Below are positions 41,307-50,100 of a stretch of DNA of 64,000 nt, one piece after another; position 1 is the stretch's first letter, and each line of letters opens with the position of its first letter. Location of the stretch: positions 18,443-82,442 of the forward strand of contig RDYP01000017.1 of assembly GCA_004293445.1 (NCBI GenBank). Direction: 5' to 3'. The notes under the pieces are model-generated. The model was not told where the DNA came from. It saw only the letters and a program-made list of their open reading frames with translations, and did not search any database. Both the position numbers and the translations under genes were made by a program. Source of the DNA: Verrucomicrobiota bacterium. GTDB taxonomy: Bacteria > Verrucomicrobiota > Verrucomicrobiia > Verrucomicrobiales > Akkermansiaceae.

Positions 41307-42203
41307 TTAGGCGTGGGCTTTTTTGGGGAGGCGGGCGGTGAGGAAGTCGCGGAGCAAGGGTTCGAGCTGGGTGTCGGTGGGGACGAGTTGGTAATCGGCC
41401 GAAGCTTCGTGGCACTTTGCTTTCACGGTGACGAGGAAGTCGCGGAGTGCGCTATGATATTCGTCGGCGACGAGGGTGGGTTCGACAATGAGTGAGGTGC
41501 CGTCTTCGATATCGACAAAACGGTGGGGACGGTCGAACTCGAAGCCGAGCTCGAGGGGGTCCATCAGATGGAAGACGCAAATATCGTGCTTGCGGTAGCG
41601 GAGATGCTGAAGGGCATCGGACAAGCCTTGGGGGTCGGTGAAGAGATCGGAGAGGACAACGATCAGGGCGCGTCGGCCGATTTTTTCCGCGATGTCGTGA
41701 AGGGCCGGGACGAGGCCGGTCTCGCCGGCGGGTTCGAGTTTTCCGAGAGTATCGAAGATCCGTTGCAGGTGGGCGGCGCGGCGGCTGGGCGGGACTTCAA
41801 GGTGGAGCTTGTCGGTGCAGAGCGAGAGGCCGGCGGAGTCTCCCTGGTGGACGAGGAGGTAGCCGAGCGAAGCGGCGATGCGTTTGGCGTAGTCGATTTT
41901 CGACATTCCGCGGCCCGCGAATTTCATGGAGCCGGAAGCATCGACGACAAAGTAAGCGCGGAGGTTGGTGTCCGCCTCAAATTCCTTGATGTAGAATCGG
42001 TCGGAACGGGCGAAGGCCTTCCAGTCGAGGCGGCGGGTATCGTCGCCGGGAACGTATTTCCGATATTCGGCGAACTCGACCGAGGATCCGCGGTGGGGAG
42101 AGCGGTGCCTGCCGGCGACGTTGCCCAGCATGGGGGACCGCGTTTCCAGCGGAATCGAAGCGAGGCGCGCGAGGAGCTCGCTGTCTAGAAAGTCGTATTT
42201 CAT
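41307..42203 (-). CDS. DUF58 domain-containing protein
   Basis: GRHRSPHRGSSVEFAEYRKYVPGDDTRRLDWKAFARSDRFYIKEFEADTNLRAYFVVDASGSM. Confidence 0.93.
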   Translation of the reverse strand: MKYDFLDSELLARLASIPLETRSPMLGNVAGRHRSPHRGSSVEFAEYRKYVPGDDTRRLDWKAFARSDRFYIKEFEADTNLRAYFVVDASGSMKFAGRGMSKIDYAKRIAASLGYLLVHQGDSAGLSLCTDKLHLEVPPSRRAAHLQRIFDTLGKLEPAGETGLVPALHDIAEKIGRRALIVVLSDLFTDPQGLSDALQHLRYRKHDICVFHLMDPLELGFEFDRPHRFVDIEDGTSLIVEPTLVADEYHSALRDFLVTVKAKCHEASADYQLVPTDTQLEPLLRDFLTARLPKKAHA

Positions 42204-43231
42204 CAGGATTCCCGCATTTCCGAAATCAGGCGTTCGACGACTTTTTTCGAGGTCACGCCTTGGGATTCGGCGGTGAAGTTGGTGATGACTCGGTGACCGA
42301 GGACGGGGACGGCGACGGCTTCGAGGTCGTCGAGCCCCGCCATGTAGCGGCCGCGGAGTGCGGCCCGTGCCTTGGCGCCGAGGATGAGATACTGAACGGC
42401 ACGGGGGCCGGCACCCCAAGCGACGTGGTCTTTGATCCAAGCGGGTGCCTCGGGTGTGCCGGGGCGGGTCTTGCGGACGATAGAGACGGCGTAGTCGTAG
42501 AGATGTTCGGGGACCGGGAGGCGACGAACGAGTTGCTGGTAGGCGAGCACGGCGGGTCCATCCAGCAAGTGGCTGAGGATGGCGCGTGCACTGCCGGTGG
42601 TCTCGCGGGCGATGCGTTTTTCCTCTGCGGCGCTCGGGTAGTCGACCTCGATCAGGAACATGAAGCGGTCGAGCTGGGCTTCCGGCAGAGGGTAGGTGCC
42701 TTCTTGTTCGACGGGGTTCTGGGTGGCGAGGACGAAGAAGGGCGGTTGGAGGTCGTAGCTGCGGCCGAGGACGGTGACCTTGAGCTCTTGCATCGCCTCG
42801 AGCATCGCGGACTGGGTCTTGGCGGGCGCACGGTTGATTTCGTCGGCCAGCACGATATTGGCGAAGACCGGGCCGCGGGCGAACTCGAACTCGCGTCGTC
42901 CGCCGATGCCGGATTCTTGAATGATATCGGTGCCGGTAATGTCGGCGGGCATCAGGTCTGGCGTGAACTGGATGCGGTTGAAAGACAGGTCGAAGGTGCG
43001 GGCGACGGAAGAGACGAGGAGTGTTTTCGCAAGGCCGGGAACGCCCATGAGAAGGGCGTGTCCTTTGGCGAAAAGGCAGATGGCCAGTTCCTCGATGACC
43101 CGTTCTTGGCCGATGATTGCTTTACCGAGTTCGCTTTTGAGGGCGGCGTAGGTTTGGCCGAGTTGGTCGATGGCGGCGACGTCATCGGGTGGGAGGATAT
43201 GGTCCGTCGGGGCGGGCTGGGTGGCGTCCAT
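42203..43231 (-). CDS. MoxR family AAA ATPase
   Basis: IIGQERVIEELAICLFAKGHALLMGVPGLAKTLLVSSVARTFDLSFNRIQFTPDLMPADITGTDI, LADEINRAPAKTQSAMLEAMQE. Confidence 0.95.
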   Translation of the reverse strand: MDATQPAPTDHILPPDDVAAIDQLGQTYAALKSELGKAIIGQERVIEELAICLFAKGHALLMGVPGLAKTLLVSSVARTFDLSFNRIQFTPDLMPADITGTDIIQESGIGGRREFEFARGPVFANIVLADEINRAPAKTQSAMLEAMQELKVTVLGRSYDLQPPFFVLATQNPVEQEGTYPLPEAQLDRFMFLIEVDYPSAAEEKRIARETTGSARAILSHLLDGPAVLAYQQLVRRLPVPEHLYDYAVSIVRKTRPGTPEAPAWIKDHVAWGAGPRAVQYLILGAKARAALRGRYMAGLDDLEAVAVPVLGHRVITNFTAESQGVTSKKVVERLISEMRES

Positions 43232-43342
43232 GAATGGGGCGGATTGCGGTATTTCAGGCAAGTTAGAGAGGGCTTGTGCGTTGTCGAGGCGGATGAAAGG
43301 GAAGCGGCTTGCAGCTTTTGGCGGAATGGCCAGCGTGTCGCC

Positions 43343-43993
43343 ATGAAGTGTGCATGCTGGTTGGCGATTTTGGTTGGGCTGGGTTCGGCGATGGCGGAAG
43401 AGCGGCCATGGGTGAGTCTGTTCGACGGGAAGAGCCTGGCGGGCTGGGTTTCGTCGAAGGGTGGGCCGCCAAGTCCGGGTTGGGTGGTTGAAGACGGCTG
43501 CATTCATCGGAAGGCGGGTGGGGGCGATCTCCTTAGTGAAAAGGAATTCGCGGACTTCGAGCTCGAGTTCGAGTGGAAGATTTCCAGCGGCGGCAACAGT
43601 GGCGTGAAGTATCGGCTGCGGAAGACACCGTTGGCATGGGTGGGACCGGAGTATCAGGTGCTCGATGACCTACGGCACGTGAATGGCAAGGTGGCGGATA
43701 CCACGGCGGCCTCGCTCTACGATGTGGTCCCGGCTTCGCGGGATAAAGGATTGAGGGGTCCGGGCGAGTGGAACTTTTCGAGAATCGTCGCCCGAGGATC
43801 GGTGCTCGAACATTGGCTCAACGGGAATTTGGCGATGCGGGTCGATGGCTCCAGCGACAAGTGGAAGCAACTGAAGAAGGACAGTAAATTCGCGAAGCTA
43901 GCAGGCTTTGGTGAGGCCGCGGCTGGACCGATTTTGCTTCAGGATCATGGCGATGAGGTGTGGTTTCGGGGGATTCGGATCCGCTGTTGGTGA
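43343..43993 (+). CDS. DUF1080 (3-keto-disaccharide hydrolase-like) secreted protein
   Basis: Signal MKCACWLAILVGLGSAMA; WVSLFDGKSLAGWVSSKGG...FADFELEFEWKISSGGNSGVKYRL...YDVVPASRDKGLRGPGEWNFSRIVARGSVLEHWLNG. Confidence 0.9.
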   Translation: MKCACWLAILVGLGSAMAEERPWVSLFDGKSLAGWVSSKGGPPSPGWVVEDGCIHRKAGGGDLLSEKEFADFELEFEWKISSGGNSGVKYRLRKTPLAWVGPEYQVLDDLRHVNGKVADTTAASLYDVVPASRDKGLRGPGEWNFSRIVARGSVLEHWLNGNLAMRVDGSSDKWKQLKKDSKFAKLAGFGEAAAGPILLQDHGDEVWFRGIRIRCW

Positions 43994-44021
43994 ACTTCTC
44001 CCGAAAATTTCGAATTACCTC

Positions 44022-44049
44022 TTGCCAGAGGGGTCGCGTCTGGTAAACA
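44022..44049 (+). promoter_or_regulatory. Candidate sigma70-type promoter for rpsM
   Basis: TTGCCA, 16-nt spacer, TAAACA. Confidence 0.35.
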
Positions 44050-44061
44050 GCCCGCCCGCTT

Positions 44062-44098
44062 CCGGGGGTCCGAGCATGTTCGCATGCTCCATCCCCGG
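44062..44098 (+). promoter_or_regulatory. Structured 5' leader hairpin of the rpsM-rpsK-rpsD operon
   Basis: CCGGGG-gtcc-GAGCATG-TTCG-CATGCTC-cat-CCCCGG: nested stem capped by a UUCG tetraloop, 29 nt before the rpsM ATG. Confidence 0.65.
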
Positions 44099-44126
44099 GT
44101 CGGCTATCCGCTCACCACAGCATCAC

Positions 44127-44495
44127 ATGGCACGTATTTTCGGTATCGAAATCCCTAACGAGAAGCGCATTGAAGCGTCGCTGCTTTATATGTATGGCAT
44201 CGGCTCGACCACGGCTTCCCGCATTCTCGAGCAGTCCGGCATCGATCCAGACACCCGCACCGGTCAGCTGACCGAAGACCAGCTCGTGAAGATCGCTACC
44301 GTGATCCAGAGCCAAGGGATCATCATCGAAGGCGACCTGCGCCGCGAGAAGCAAGTTCAGCTCAAGCGGCTCACTTCCATCAACTGCTACCGCGGCATCC
44401 GTCACAAGCGTGGCTTGCCTGTGCGCGGTCAGCGCACCCGGACCAATGCCCGCACTCGTAAGGGCAAGCGCCGCACCGTGGGTGTGAAGAAGTAA
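44127..44495 (+). CDS. rpsM: 30S ribosomal protein S13
   Basis: MARIFGIEIPNEKRIEASLLYMYGIGSTTASRILEQSGID...CYRGIRHKRGLPVRGQRTRTNARTRKGKRRTVGVKK. Confidence 0.99.
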   Translation: MARIFGIEIPNEKRIEASLLYMYGIGSTTASRILEQSGIDPDTRTGQLTEDQLVKIATVIQSQGIIIEGDLRREKQVQLKRLTSINCYRGIRHKRGLPVRGQRTRTNARTRKGKRRTVGVKK

Positions 44496-44525
44496 TCCGC
44501 GCACAACTCCGAACATTTTTCCCAA

Positions 44526-45077
44526 ATGGCTGACGAAGAAACCAACACACCGGCACCGGAAGCCGAAGCGGCCCCGGTTGCCGCTGAGACCCCGGCTGCT
44601 GCCGCCGTTCCTGCAACGCAGGTCGAAGAGGTCGCTCCCAAGAAGGACGACAAGAAGCGCGATATTTTCGCTGAGATTGCCGGTGCCGAGGAGACCCAGA
44701 TCAAGGTCCACAAGGCCAAGGGCTCCAAGAACATCTCGCGTGGCATCGTTCACGTGACCGCGACTTTCAACAACACCATCGTGAGTGTCACCGATTCCAA
44801 CGGCAACACCCTCGGCTGGTCGAGTGCTGGAAAGATGGGCTTCAAGGGATCGCGCAAGAGCACGGCCTACGCCGCTCAAGTGGTTTCTCAGGATGCTTGC
44901 CGTCAGGCGATGGGTCACGGTTTGAAAGAAGCCGAGGTCCGCGTGAAGGGTCCGGGTTCCGGTCGTGAGTCTGCTGTCCGTGCGGTTCAAGCGCTCGGTA
45001 TCGAGCTCCTTGCCATCAAGGACGTTACTCCTATCCCACACAACGGTTGCCGCCCGAAGAAGGCCCGCCGCGTCTAA
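44526..45077 (+). CDS. rpsK: 30S ribosomal protein S11 with N-terminal extension
   Basis: S11 core [52 protein letters not shown]...[14 protein letters not shown], preceded by about 60 acidic/Ala-Pro-rich residues. Confidence 0.98.
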   Translation: MADEETNTPAPEAEAAPVAAETPAAAAVPATQVEEVAPKKDDKKRDIFAEIAGAEETQIKVHKAKGSKNISRGIVHVTATFNNTIVSVTDSNGNTLGWSSAGKMGFKGSRKSTAYAAQVVSQDACRQAMGHGLKEAEVRVKGPGSGRESAVRAVQALGIELLAIKDVTPIPHNGCRPKKARRV

Positions 45078-45095
45078 TCGAATTTCTCAAGAATC

Positions 45096-45707
45096 ATGGC
45101 TCGTTACACCGGACCCCGCACCAAGATCAGCCGCCGCTTCGGCGTGGCTCTCTTCGGCTCATCGAAGGCACTTGATCGCCGCAATTTCCCGCCTGGCCAA
45201 CACGGCTTGCGCGCAGGCCGCAAAAAGAAGAGTGATTACTCGGTTGCTCTCGGCGAAAAGCAGAAGCTTCGTTTCCAATATGGAGTGCTCGAAAAGCAGT
45301 TCCGTGGTTACTACGAAGAGGCTGCCCGCCGTCGTGGCGTGACCGGCGAGATCCTGCTTCAGTTGCTTGAGACCCGTCTCGACAACGTTTGCTTCCGTCT
45401 CGGCTTTGGCAACAGCCGTCAGGCTGCCCGTCAGCTCGTCAATCACGGTCACGTGTTGGTGAATGGCAAGCGGGTTGACATCGCCAGCTATCAGGTTCGT
45501 CCTGGTGACAAGGTGAAGGTCGGTGGCAAGCCTTCTTCCCAGCAGCTCGCGCTGCGGATGATTGACTTGACGCAATCGGCTCCTTTGGTCGATTGGCTGA
45601 CACTCGACAAGGAGGCCCTCGAAGGCACTGTGTCGCGCGTGCCGGAGCGTTCGGACATCGACCCGCTCGTCAACGAGCAGCTGATCGTCGAGCTTTACTC
45701 ACGCTGA
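45096..45707 (+). CDS. rpsD: 30S ribosomal protein S4
   Basis: MARYTGPRTKISRRFGVALFGSSKALDRRNFPPGQHG...LLQLLETRLDNVCFRLGFGNSRQAARQLVNHGHVLVNGKRVDIASYQVRPGD. Confidence 0.99.
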   Translation: MARYTGPRTKISRRFGVALFGSSKALDRRNFPPGQHGLRAGRKKKSDYSVALGEKQKLRFQYGVLEKQFRGYYEEAARRRGVTGEILLQLLETRLDNVCFRLGFGNSRQAARQLVNHGHVLVNGKRVDIASYQVRPGDKVKVGGKPSSQQLALRMIDLTQSAPLVDWLTLDKEALEGTVSRVPERSDIDPLVNEQLIVELYSR

Positions 45708-45732
45708 TCCTTCTGGGATCGCATGTTTCCGA

Positions 45733-45772
45733 AAAGCGCTTGGGGGTAACTCCGAGCGCTTTTTTTTATCCT
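45733..45772 (+). terminator. Rho-independent terminator after rpsD
   Basis: AAAAGCGCTtgGGGgtaaCTCCgAGCGCTTTTTTTTA. Confidence 0.88.
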
Positions 45773-45799
45773 AGGGCGGGGTCAGGGATTGATGAGTGG

Positions 45800-45850
45800 T
45801 GGGGACCGACTGCCAGTGGTCCCACTTTACCTGCGGCAGCGGAGGCGGTG
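45800..45850. repeat. Solo REP-like copy related to the 15.2-16.1 kb array
   Basis: GGTGGGGACCGACTGCCAGTGGTCCCACTTTACCTGCGGCAGCGGAGGCGG closely matches array units. Confidence 0.75.
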
Positions 45851-46068
45851 GATTGGCGAGAGGGAAGTGGGGTTGGCTTTTCAACGGCAAGGCCGTTGCC
45901 TCGGACGGCCGGAAATATGGATTCTGCATTACTCTTCCGTTCGGCACGAGGCAACCCGCTTCGGGGTTGGGGCGATGGGGTGCTTGCTCTCAGGGTAGGC
46001 CACGTTGCGGCCAACCTTGGGCTATGTGAGGTAACGGTTTTGCCGTTCGAGAGGTGGCAGAAGCTTTG

Positions 46069-46120
46069 GCCGGGCCAGCGGGCTGGCTCCGGAGAAAGCT
46101 GCAGCAGGCTGCATCAGTCC
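46069..46120. repeat. Twin-hairpin dispersed element, copy 2
   Basis: GCCGGGCCAGCGGGCTGGCTCCGGAGAAAGCTGCAGCAGGCTGCATCAGTCC. Confidence 0.8.
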
Positions 46121-46183
46121 GAGGGGGGGGGCTGGGGGAGTGGAGGCTCGACAGGTGGCGGTGGGAGGCTTATCCGGGGCGGC

Positions 46184-47794
46184 ATGAAGGGCTTGTTGGG
46201 GATTTTAGCGCTGTGGCCGGTTGTATTGGGGGCGGTCGAGCCGAGGCTGTTGTTACTGGGTGATAGTATCACCTTCGATGGCCGTTGGCCGTCGTGGGTG
46301 GAGTCCGCTCTGCGTGAGGTGCCGGAATTCAAGCGGGCAGAAATTTTGAATCTCGGGCTTTCGAGTGAAACGGTTTCCGGTTTGTCGGAGCCGGATCACG
46401 CGGGTGGTGCTTTCCCTCGGCCTTGCGTTTCCGAGCGTCTAGGGCGAGTGCTGGCGGCATGGCGGCCGACTCGAGTGGTGGCTTGTTACGGCATGAACGA
46501 CGGGATTTTCCTGCCATCGGATCCAGAGCGACTGAAGGCATTTTGCGAGGGAATGAGTCGATTGAAATCCGAGGTGGAGGGGAGTGGCGCGAGCTTGGTC
46601 GTGGTGACGCCGTCGCTTTATCGGGCGGATGATCCGGTGCAGACGGAATACGATCGAGTCTTGGATCGCTTTGCGGAATGGCTTGTTACGAAGCGGAAGG
46701 ATGGCTGGGATGTGATCGACATCCGCCCTTCTTTACGGAAAGCGGTGGCAGCGGCGAAGCAAGAGGATGCCGCGTTCGTGTATTCGGCGGATGGCGTGCA
46801 TCCGGGGGATGCGGGGCATCGATTCATTGCACGAGCGGTGTGCGAGGGCTTGTGGCCCTTGTGGAAACTGCCGGGTGAGCCGCGCTTCGTTGAGGGGCGG
46901 GGATTTTCACTGATCGAAGAACGACAGGACCTCTTGAAACTCGCGTGGCTGGGTAAGATTGGGCATCGGCGTCCCGGAGTGCCGCTTGGTTTGTCGGTGG
47001 AGGCTGCCGAGGCTCGTGCGGTGGAACTTTTGGCGGATTGGTCGGCAAATGAGAGTGCCAGGGAATCGGTCTGGGAAGGCTATCCGCGAACCGATTTTCG
47101 CTATGAAGGGCGGGAGGCCTTGCTGGTGAGACCGAAGAAGGCCGCGCCGGGAAATCCGTGGATTTGGCGGACCGAGTTTTTCGGGCATGAGCCGCAGGCA
47201 GATCTGGCTTTATTGGGGCGGGGCTTCCATCTGGTTTACATCGCAATGCCCGATCTTTACGGGGCTCCCAAGGCGATGGCGGTGATGGATGGCTTCCATC
47301 GTCACCTGACCGAGGTCCATGGGCTTTCCGGTCGGGCCGTGCTTGAGGGGTTCAGCCGTGGCGGACTCTATGCATTCAATTGGGCGGCGAATCGTCCTGA
47401 TGCGGTGGCGGCGCTTTACGTCGATGCACCGGTTTGTGATTTCAAGAGCTGGCCAGGAGGTAAGGGGCGTGGGCCCGGGTCGCCGACGGACTGGCAGAAG
47501 CTGATGGCTGCCTACGGCTTTGCGAGCGATGAGGAGGCCCTCGCATGGCGGGGAAATCCGGTGGATCGATTGGAGCCTTTGGCAAGTGCGGGCATTCCGG
47601 TGTTCGCAGTGCTTGGCGAGGAAGACGAGGTTGTTCCGGTGGAAGAGAATTTCGGACGGGTGGAGGCCGCGTATCGATCGATGGGTGGGCGGATCGCCTC
47701 CGTTCGAAAGCCGGGCGGCAAGCATCATCCGCACAGCCTGCCGGATCCGGCACCGATCGTGGAATTTGTGATCGAAGCCGTCGCGCGCCCATGA
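46184..47794 (+). CDS. Two-domain SGNH/GDSL hydrolase plus alpha/beta hydrolase
   Basis: N-terminal PRLLLLGDSITFDGRWPSWVE, VVACYGMNDGIF, SADGVHPGDAGHRFIA; C-terminal GLSGRAVLEGFSRGGLYAFNWAANRPD, PVFAVLGEEDEVVPVEEN, GGKHHPH. Confidence 0.85.
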   Translation: MKGLLGILALWPVVLGAVEPRLLLLGDSITFDGRWPSWVESALREVPEFKRAEILNLGLSSETVSGLSEPDHAGGAFPRPCVSERLGRVLAAWRPTRVVACYGMNDGIFLPSDPERLKAFCEGMSRLKSEVEGSGASLVVVTPSLYRADDPVQTEYDRVLDRFAEWLVTKRKDGWDVIDIRPSLRKAVAAAKQEDAAFVYSADGVHPGDAGHRFIARAVCEGLWPLWKLPGEPRFVEGRGFSLIEERQDLLKLAWLGKIGHRRPGVPLGLSVEAAEARAVELLADWSANESARESVWEGYPRTDFRYEGREALLVRPKKAAPGNPWIWRTEFFGHEPQADLALLGRGFHLVYIAMPDLYGAPKAMAVMDGFHRHLTEVHGLSGRAVLEGFSRGGLYAFNWAANRPDAVAALYVDAPVCDFKSWPGGKGRGPGSPTDWQKLMAAYGFASDEEALAWRGNPVDRLEPLASAGIPVFAVLGEEDEVVPVEENFGRVEAAYRSMGGRIASVRKPGGKHHPHSLPDPAPIVEFVIEAVARP

Positions 47795-47922
47795 ATCGTG
47801 CATCGGGTGAGCGCCGATGGGGATTCTTAGGCGCTAGTGGTTTCCGCGGCCACAGAGGTCTTGGTCGACGATTTCGCAAGATCGCGTTTGCCAGTCCGCT
47901 CGCCGCCGACTAGGGGATCGCG

Positions 47923-48357
47923 ATGACTTTGCTTACCGAGACCTCCGCCGTAATCGTCAAAACCCGCGAGCTTTGCTCCGCGATCGCCAATGACGAGCAC
48001 TTTTCCAAGTTGCAGAAGGATGTGGAGCGCTTCCTTGACGATGATGCCGCGCGCAAGATGTATCAAACGGTTCATCAGCGTGGTGAGGAGCTGCACCAGA
48101 AGCAGCATGCCGGCATGAAGCTCGCTCCTGCTGAGATCAGCGAGTTCGAGGCGGCGCGCGATGCCCTGATGCGCAATGAGGTGGCGAGCGCCTTCCTCGA
48201 TGCTCAGGGCGAGTTGGAGTCCTTGCAGCGGACGATCGGCAAGTATGTGACGATGACCTTGGAGCTCGGGCGTGTGCCGACGGAGGAAGAGATCGCCGAG
48301 GCCGAGCAGGGTGGCTGCTGCGGTGGCGGTGGCGGCGAGGGCTGCTGTTCGCACTGA
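47923..48357 (+). CDS. YlbF/YmcA-family protein with Cys/Gly-rich C-terminus
   Basis: MTLLTETSAVIVKTRELCSAIANDEHFSKLQKDVERFLDDDAARKMYQTVHQRGEELHQKQHAGMKLAPAEISEFEAARDALMRNEVASAFLDAQGELESLQRTIGKYV...; tail GGCCGGGGGEGCCSH. Confidence 0.8.
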   Translation: MTLLTETSAVIVKTRELCSAIANDEHFSKLQKDVERFLDDDAARKMYQTVHQRGEELHQKQHAGMKLAPAEISEFEAARDALMRNEVASAFLDAQGELESLQRTIGKYVTMTLELGRVPTEEEIAEAEQGGCCGGGGGEGCCSH

Positions 48358-48423
48358 GATATGCGAGATGTTTTTTGGCGAGAGGGCGGGGCCGTGAGGT
48401 CCCGCCTTTGTCGTGGGCCGTGA

Positions 48424-48906
48424 TTAGCAGGATCGGCGATTGCTGACTTCCAGCCCGCCGCCACGGCGGTGGGTGAGGGTGAACTCCTCGCGGATGATGG
48501 GTGTAGGAGCGGCGGGTCCGTGTTCGACCGTGACTCGGATGGTCCCAGCGTGGTGGATGATCTTGAGGAGTCGGAAGAGCGGTTCGCGGCGGAGGCGGAA
48601 GAAGCAGAACAGGGGAACGTCTGGGTGGAGGGCGTTCCAGAGCCAAGCGGCGGGTGGGAAGTCCGCGACTTCGGAGAGGGCGGCGAAGATCGTGCGTAGG
48701 CGTTTCTCCCCATGGCGGGCGGCGAGGCGCGCGGCGGTTTTGCGGGCGAGAAGGCCGTCCCACCATGCGGCGATAGGGTTTTCGTGCGCTTCGACGACTT
48801 CTTCGATGAGCCCTCGCGCGTGGAAGGCGAGTGCGGCGTGGAGCTGCTCTCGTGTTAGCAAATCGGCCTCGAAGTCATCGAAGAGCTGCGGTGGGGTTCG
48901 GAGCAT
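48424..48906 (-). CDS. Hypothetical protein
   Basis: 160 aa ORF MLRTPPQLFDDFEADLLTREQLHAALAFHARGLIEEVVEAHENPIAAWWDGLLARK... Confidence 0.6.
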   Translation of the reverse strand: MLRTPPQLFDDFEADLLTREQLHAALAFHARGLIEEVVEAHENPIAAWWDGLLARKTAARLAARHGEKRLRTIFAALSEVADFPPAAWLWNALHPDVPLFCFFRLRREPLFRLLKIIHHAGTIRVTVEHGPAAPTPIIREEFTLTHRRGGGLEVSNRRSC

Positions 48907-48984
48907 TCAGCGGAGGAAAAGTTTCCGGTTCCAAAGCGCCAAGTTCCAAGGGGTACGGGAAGAAACGGGCTGGCTTGGCCTTGC

Positions 48985-50100
48985 TCAACACGGGACTTTA
49001 GCCCGGAGCGCGACGGCGACCTCGTGGAAGGCGGCGGAGACCGGGTGTTCGTCGGCTGGAATGAGTGCGACCGGCGTGCCGGCATCACCGCGTTCCCGGG
49101 TTTGTGGATCGATGGGGATGCGGGCGAGGAGGGGCACATTCATTGCGGCGGCTTCGCGGACGCCACCGCCTTCGCCGAAGAGGTAATAGCGCTGACCGTG
49201 GTCGCACTCGAACCAGGCCATGTTTTCGATGAGGCCGAGGATGGAAACGTTCACCTTGGCGAACATGGCGACGGCTTTCCGGGCATCGATCAATGCCATC
49301 TCCTGCGGAGTGGTCACGATCACGGCACCGTCGACGGCGACCGTTTGGACGATGGTCAATTGGATGTCGCCGGTGCCGGGTGGGAGGTCGAGAATGAGGT
49401 AGTCGAGTTCGCCCCAGGCGACTTGGCGGAGGAACTGCTGGGTGTAGCGGGTGGCCATCGGTCCACGGACGATCACCGGGGAGCGGTCTTCCAGCAGAAA
49501 GCCCATGGACATGAGTTTCAGGCCGTGCGCTTCGATAGGAATGATCTCGTCGTGTTCATTCGCCATCGGGCGCTCGTGGCTCCCGAACATTTGGGCGACG
49601 GAGGGACCGTAGAGGTCGCAGTCGCAGAGACCGACCTTGGCTCCGGACTTGGCGAGGGCGACGGCAAGGTTCGCGGCGACGGTCGATTTGCCGACTCCGC
49701 CTTTGCCGGATGCGACGGCGATCACGCGCTTGACCCCGGGGATGGAGGATTTACCTTGGATCTCGCCGGAAGTGGTGGCGCCTTGGCCTTGGGGTTCCTT
49801 AATCTCGATTTCCACTTTCACCGTCCCGATGCCGGGTAGGGGATCGAGGATGGCGTGGCAGTCCTTGAAAATTTGTTCCGGGACTTTCGGGTCCTTGGTT
49901 TGGACCTCGATTTGAACGATCAACTGTCCTTCCTCGTGGCGGATCGCTTTGACCAGGCCGAAGGAGACGATGTCCCGGGAGAATCCGGGGTAGCGGACGT
50001 TGCGGAGGGCTTCCTTGATGAATTCGGCAGTCACGGCGGCGGTAGCAATGGCGGGATGCGGGTCGCTGTCAACCCGGGTGATGGGAATGGTGGGCGGCAT
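48985..50100 (-). CDS. Mrp/NBP35-family iron-sulfur cluster carrier ATPase
   Basis: VIAVASGKGGVGKSTVAANLAVALAKSGAKVGLCDCDLYGPSVAQMFG; DYLILDLPPGTGDIQLTIVQ; N-terminal DUF59-like region. Confidence 0.96.
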   Translation of the reverse strand: MPPTIPITRVDSDPHPAIATAAVTAEFIKEALRNVRYPGFSRDIVSFGLVKAIRHEEGQLIVQIEVQTKDPKVPEQIFKDCHAILDPLPGIGTVKVEIEIKEPQGQGATTSGEIQGKSSIPGVKRVIAVASGKGGVGKSTVAANLAVALAKSGAKVGLCDCDLYGPSVAQMFGSHERPMANEHDEIIPIEAHGLKLMSMGFLLEDRSPVIVRGPMATRYTQQFLRQVAWGELDYLILDLPPGTGDIQLTIVQTVAVDGAVIVTTPQEMALIDARKAVAMFAKVNVSILGLIENMAWFECDHGQRYYLFGEGGGVREAAAMNVPLLARIPIDPQTRERGDAGTPVALIPADEHPVSAAFHEVAVALRAKVPC

